From: Zygnema cylindricum
Lineage: Eukaryota; Streptophyta; Zygnematophyceae; Zygnematales; Zygnemataceae
DNA length: 64,000 nucleotides
Direction of reading: 5' to 3'
Assembly: GCA_037447655.1 (NCBI GenBank)
Contig: JBBHKE010002008.1
Span: 205,194-269,193 of the forward strand
The notes beneath the pieces were generated by a model. The model did not search any database. It was given only the letters and a program-made list of their open reading frames with translations, and was not told where the DNA came from. This document shows positions 58,908-64,000 of this stretch, in pieces. Numbering within the stretch: position 1 is the first letter of the stretch; every line of letters begins with the position of its first letter. The position numbers and the translations under genes are program-made.

Positions 58908-61900
58908 TTACATATATGGCTCCGCTGCTTTTCGACTTTTGAATTGGCCCAACCGTGCCTTGAAGCCTGAACCAGTAACAACATCCTGAGAAGAGGAGGA
59001 AGACGCGCCAAGAGAAGAATTGATCCGATTGGATGAGGCTGACTTGACTTGGGTTGTTGTTGACTGCACCGGTGAGACTTCTGTAGCAATAAGACGCATT
59101 TGCTCTCGATAATCATCCGTATTCCAAGCAGTGGCTGCCGTTGTCTCCCTTGTCTCTGTTACAATCAATGGCAATAAATATAGGTAATGGACGGCTTGCC
59201 TTTGATGATTCCCTTTGACAATTATACCAGAGAGCATACTAAAACGTCACACAACTACAATCTGTATCAACAGAACCAGTCCTATCACGTTAGTCCATGC
59301 TAATGTATTCAGGGCAAAGGCTTGCTTTGAACACTCGGGTTTTTTCTAAGTAACAACACTGACTCCGCATCCCAGCCAACAAAGGCCAGAATGCGTTCGT
59401 AGCAAGAATGATGGGAGGCCAGTTCAACCAAAGTAGCAGACCAACCGTTCCAACCCAATATCCAACTATGACATTTTTAACTGCAACAACTTAAATATAC
59501 GCTATTGGAGCTGGAATTACAGCGGCTGCTGGCACCATAATCTCGCCCTCCTACGGGTTTTAGATGGTACTCATTTCAATTACCAGACCCTCAGAGGCCA
59601 GTATTGTTATTTACTGCTACTACCTCCCTGTGTCAGGATCGGGTAACTTGCGGGCCTGCTGCCTTCCTTGGATGTGGTAAACGTTTCTCAGGCTCCCTCT
59701 CCGGAATCAAACCCTAATTCTCAGTCGCCCGTTACTACCACGGTAAGCCTCTAATGTACCATCGAAATTTGATAGGACAGAAAATGAAATTCGCCAGCGC
59801 AAGGCTGTGTGATTCGTGGAGTTATTATGACGGCCTTCTATCAAATAAAGGCGTCCCTTGCGGTCGGGACTTTTGTGCACGTATTAGCTCTAGAATTACT
59901 ATAATTATCGAAGTAAATCAAATATAAGGTACCATCAAATAAAGTATAACTGATTTAATGAGCCATTCGCAAATAAACTCAGAATATACATTTGCGTCAT
60001 GTAAGAACATATGGCAAGCTGAGTCACAATGAAGTAACGCTGAAATGATCCAAATTTCAGCAGAAAACTTAATTTCTCATTTAGACGGACAAACTATCTT
60101 AATTGGTGTTTCCGTAAAAGGCTGCAAAAGCGCCTCATGAATAGAGTAGGAATAAACCACAACCACTTTCAAGCAGAGCCAGGTTCACAACTGCCAACCT
60201 AGATGTGGCAAAAACCTGAAAGGTAGCAGGAATTTCCAACTTCACAGTCTACACCTTGCTTACACATTAACTAATATTCGCTTATGGTAAGTACTAGAAG
60301 CAATAGCCTTGGGATGAAAAGAACTGCCAGGTTCAGGCTGCGTAAAGCTGTGTCAAATTAACAATGGATTTGACGAGGCTGAACTCGAAGCTTGATAACT
60401 TGAGTGGGAAAGGTACGGGCGACCTCATATGCACTGATACTACTAGAACTATCAGTAATTGGATAATTTACACTTTCCAATCCTCAACCAGACAAGTGAC
60501 AGAGGACTCACCACTCGATGGGTAACTAGAAGCCATCTGATCTGATCCTCCAGAGAGAGCGTTAGGAGGTCTTGGTCCTGATGTTTGTGATTTGGTGATA
60601 TCCAGTGAACCCATTTCCATCTTGCCATCAGCGAATCTTCCACTTCCTACCCCACTTTCTCCATTTGCCTCTCCATTAACATCTGACTGTGTTACAACCA
60701 CTTGAGGCCCTGCTTGCGAGACAGTCGATTGTTGGCTAGCACTCGAATCTGAAAGAGTTCCAGCCACGGCAGTTCCACCTTCACGACCTGCGCTGATTTC
60801 TCTCTCCACTTGGGCCAAACCTTCTTGGATATACCGCTGCATTTCCTGACTGGCAGTTGAAAAACAACCAACAATGTCCACCTGCAACCTTAACCACGTG
60901 TTAGTAAGAATGTAAATCATGGCAAAACCAAAAGCCAGACATCTGAGTGACGGGTCTGCCAAATCAGCACATTGAACTTTGAGAACAGCCATCACAGAGG
61001 GAGATGCTTCTTCAAAACAATGGTACCTGATAGAATATGCAACAACCAGCTCATGTCCCAACAGAAAGCCTCAAAATTGAGGTTGGTTTAAAAAATCCAC
61101 CAATTTGTTTCAGTATCCATCTACTGCTTCATAGCTCGCAGCAATGGAAACAAAGGTCCAAATGGCATGTGCCCGACTAGTACACGACGTACCTCGGGAT
61201 TTTGCTGCATAATCGAATGTAGCTCATACAGACCATCGGCACTTGTCGATTTGTCACCTATCTTCTGAAGAACAGATCTTAGCTGCTCCTGCATTGATGT
61301 CCGTGCCAAAAAGGTTTTCTGTCATATCTGCATCTGTCTTATTCCCAAAGCCTTGTAAAGAAAAGTATTCTGACTATCCAATGGGACATGGTCTAAACTC
61401 TCAAAAGCTGCTATTAGAGTAGTTCAGATACGTGGAAACTGCTTACCCGCAAATTATCGTCTAATGCGCCCCCGGGGGACTGCTGAGTACCATACGCCGA
61501 GCCGTCGTCCCGCCAAAGAGGCCTTTCTGCGGATCTCACTGGGGTCGCTATCCTTTTCCCTGCCATGGTCTGGATAACAATGGAAACAGGGTTTTAAATT
61601 ACACAATAAACAACACATTGAAATAATTTTGCTTACTGACTATTTCTTACTCGCCTTTCCATACACTTCCCCCTTTCATAGTCGAAGGACAGGAGCCGGT
61701 CTTACCTGGAGATTCATGTTGATATATGCCAATATGATTGGAGAAGGATTTGCATCGATTGGGACAAGAGATAGATGACCCATTATACCAGGACCAACCA
61801 CTTTGCAAACTTCATGCAACACTGTCTTTACCATTCGAAATGGCTTATCATCAGTCCCGGCTCTGCAAAAGCAGCCAAAAAGGAGAATGAAAACGAGACG

Positions 61901-64000
61901 CCAAAATTTCCACTGTGGTTCAAAACTAGCAGATGCGAGGCAACAAAATGATCAGCATACAATTTTGCATGGAAAAAGAAGGAAATTTCTAAACAATAAG
62001 TCAGAAACAAAAAAAGAAGTCCGGGCGAAGAGATCGATTTCAGAGAAAAGAGAAATCTGCGGAGGTATACTCTGATAAGACGTTCACCAGCCTGCCATGG
62101 CTTACACAGTAATGAAAAATATCCCCGAGAAAAGCTGAAGAAGAACATTCATTCACTTGGTGCATTGTTCATTATTATCCAGTCTGGATCACACTATTTC
62201 AAATATGCTTAATTTTGACAAACATGTGGAGTTCACAAAAAACTGCATTGAAGGCAAATGTCTGAACTTTGGTCAATACTTCCATAGGATCTGCAACAAC
62301 TATTTAATGCACACAAAAAATAATGAACAGTATAATGCACAAATACATTTTTCTGGCTTGTGGTCCGGGGACATGCCTGCGACGGATCTCATCCATACTG
62401 AGAACCTGCAGGTATTCGTGGATCTTGAGAAGAAGTAGTCCCAGATCCACCTCGTCAATACGTTGCCCGAGACTCTACACCATAAGAAAATCAGCATGAA
62501 AACATGGGTTTGTGGAAATTTATTCTTGTTTGTTGTGCTTCCCATCAACACAAGCTGCAAAAATGGTGATGAGTTGATTGTCCCAAAAAAGACGTGGCAG
62601 GCTTGACACCTACATCTGCCATTAATTAAAAAAAATCGTTGGCCAACGGTCTACTTGTAGTGGATCAAAAAACATGAAAAAAATGAAAAACCTTTAAAAT
62701 TCCACTGCAGTCAATAAAAGACTTCTGTTTACCAGTCCAGAAACCCCTATCAAGTGAAATATACTGGCACGGAAGGTCGGTGGATGACAAAAACCTACAC
62801 TAACTAAAAACTCCCAACAAACCAATGACTGACACAGAGCATCACAGTAACGATGAATGTACACTATTCCTGCCAGAGTTTATGCCCTGAATACCTTGGT
62901 CAGTTTTATCAGACACCTGACGACCAGGTCAGAAAACCGATTTCCACGTTGTCCCAAAAAGTCATCAGTTGACATGGCTGCAGCAGGGCTCGGACCTTCT
63001 CCAGGTTGGGGTGGTCGAAGTAATCCGATGAGGGCAGCCAGAGCTGAGGTTGGTCTGGCATGATCCTGTGAGATGCGGAGAGATGTCAGATGTGAAGTCA
63101 ACCTAAACATATTGCCATAGATGTCTAAGTAAGCCCATAAAAATCCTTATGACCCTGCACCTTCGTTCATTTGACCAAAAGTAGACGCAGCCTCGCCAGC
63201 AATGTATATTTGCTTTGCACTTCATAAAAATATTCAAAGATTAATGGTGAATGACCTGGACCAACCAGTATTTTAAGCATCAGCACATTCAGTGCTCTGA
63301 GCAAGTTTGGTCCATCCTCAGATGTGGAATGAACCCGTTCATCAAGAAGCCATATCAACAAATCTGCTATGAGGCTTTGGAGGTGAGCATCTGTAACTGC
63401 GTGCCCCATGGGAGTAATCTGGAAGACCTGCAAAACAATTGACACCACATTTGAACTACATTTAATAATTGTCTACCAAGAAAGAACCAGCATACACACT
63501 CTGATGCTGGTAGCTGCTCTGGCTCTTGTGTCAGAAACTAAAACATCGGTATTAAAACAGAAAGACGAAGAGCAAATACCTGTACAAGCGTATTGAGGAC
63601 ATATTTGCATGGCCTGGATGACTGGCCGGGTTGCATGCTTAAGGTAAAAGTCCGTGTCACCTGCCAAAGATCATCCCTACCCGCTGGTTACATCAGAAGT
63701 AAGCTAACTGCATACTCATGAGCTCAACTTCTGGGAGTTCAGGAGATAGAGAACAAGCTAAGTCTGAAAACTTCTTAGAAACAGTAAAACCCCGCATATA
63801 GAAAGAACAGACCAAGAATATCTTCTAAGGCCATCTCATAATTAAAACCCATGGTACAGAGTTTGGAATAGCTCACAAGAACAGTAAGTTGCACAATGAG
63901 AGCGTCAGCATCCTCTGCATAGGCTGCCATGGCTCTCAAATCATTCTCTTCTGTGATACGAGAAAGTTCTGTACACATCCACTTTAAGCCTTCGACCACC
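58908..64000 (-). CDS. MOR1: MOR1/GEM1 (XMAP215-family microtubule polymerase), 3' ten exons
   Basis: Exons on the - strand, 5' to 3', are 63877-64000 (partial), 63580-63660, 63266-63427, 62895-63065, 62377-62474, 61706-61862, 61447-61569, 61193-61318, 60512-60881 and 58908-59155; all phases match. Diagnostic stretches of the plant MOR1 C-terminus are SSRPCKYVLNTLVQ, WLLDERV, ALNVLMLKIL, FSDLVVRCLIKLTK, DDKPFRMVKTVLHE, GHLSLVPID, SPIILAYINMNLQ, LQKIGDKS and YIQEGLAQVE. MOR1 binds tubulin through TOG domains (upstream, outside the window) and promotes microtubule growth in cortical arrays, spindle and phragmoplast. The product ends KAAEPYM. The intron after 62377 has a GC donor, and the last intron holds an 18S rRNA fragment. 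Confidence 0.95.
59280..59975 (-). pseudogene. Degenerate 18S rRNA fragment in the last MOR1 intron
   Basis: Read on the - strand it follows the 5' third of plant 18S rRNA, from GCGAATGGCTCATTA through GGAGAGGGAGCCTGAGAAACG, CAAGGAAGGCAGCAGGC, GCCAGCAGC and AATTCCAGCTCCAATAGCG to TAGCATGG. Substitutions are scattered throughout, including in normally invariant positions (GCCGCTGTAATTCC for GCCGCGGTAATTCC), so it is a pseudogene. It lies in intron 59156-60511 in the same orientation as MOR1. Confidence 0.93.
59976..60511 (-). other. Remainder of the last MOR1 intron
   Basis: Non-coding. It carries the donor GTGAGT (60506-60511) following exon 60512-60881. No other feature is seen. Confidence 0.6.

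Overview
The window is eukaryotic nuclear DNA from a streptophyte (green plant lineage). The evidence is a plant-type MOR1/XMAP215 gene, a PPPDE-family peptidase gene, a kinase whose catalytic domain is closest to plant calcium-dependent protein kinases (CDPKs), GT-AG introns, and a chromodomain-bearing Ty3/gypsy element with an initiator-Met tRNA primer site. The MOR1 protein looks quite diverged from flowering-plant MOR1, so an early-branching streptophyte (charophyte alga or bryophyte) is my guess; the species cannot be fixed from the sequence.

Layout. (1) 1-12,738, + strand: a six-exon serine/threonine kinase gene with an exceptionally long disordered N-terminal region. Its 3.6-kb second intron is filled by nested small DNA transposons, and its fifth intron is mostly a CATCA-type pentamer repeat. 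(2) About 14.3-18.2 kb: a PPPDE (DeSI-like) peptidase gene on the - strand, buried in GA/CT microsatellites, with an intronic array of repeated splice-donor segments. (3) 18.3-33.5 kb: gene-poor sequence crowded with miniature inverted-repeat transposons. They include a group of 12 elements sharing TACACCG-type ends, two hAT-like families with exact 8-bp target duplications, two Harbinger-like elements with TAA duplications, and a possible captured gene fragment. (4) 33.5-58.1 kb: retrotransposons. Decayed non-LTR copies, one pair in a head-to-tail rearrangement flanked by (TA)n and an assembly gap, are split by a 14.6-kb Ty3/gypsy block with the order LTR-internal-LTR-internal-LTR. (5) 58.9-64 kb, - strand: ten 3' exons of MOR1, running off the right edge; its last intron carries a degenerate 18S rRNA fragment.

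The three host genes are functionally unrelated: a kinase that appears Ca-sensor-free, a cysteine isopeptidase and a microtubule polymerase. Every transposon coding region examined is broken. The most unusual items are the EF-hand-less CDPK-like kinase with its huge tail of R-x-x-S motifs, the TACACCG element superfamily, the shared-LTR tandem gypsy array, the splice-donor array in the PPPDE gene and the rDNA piece inside MOR1.
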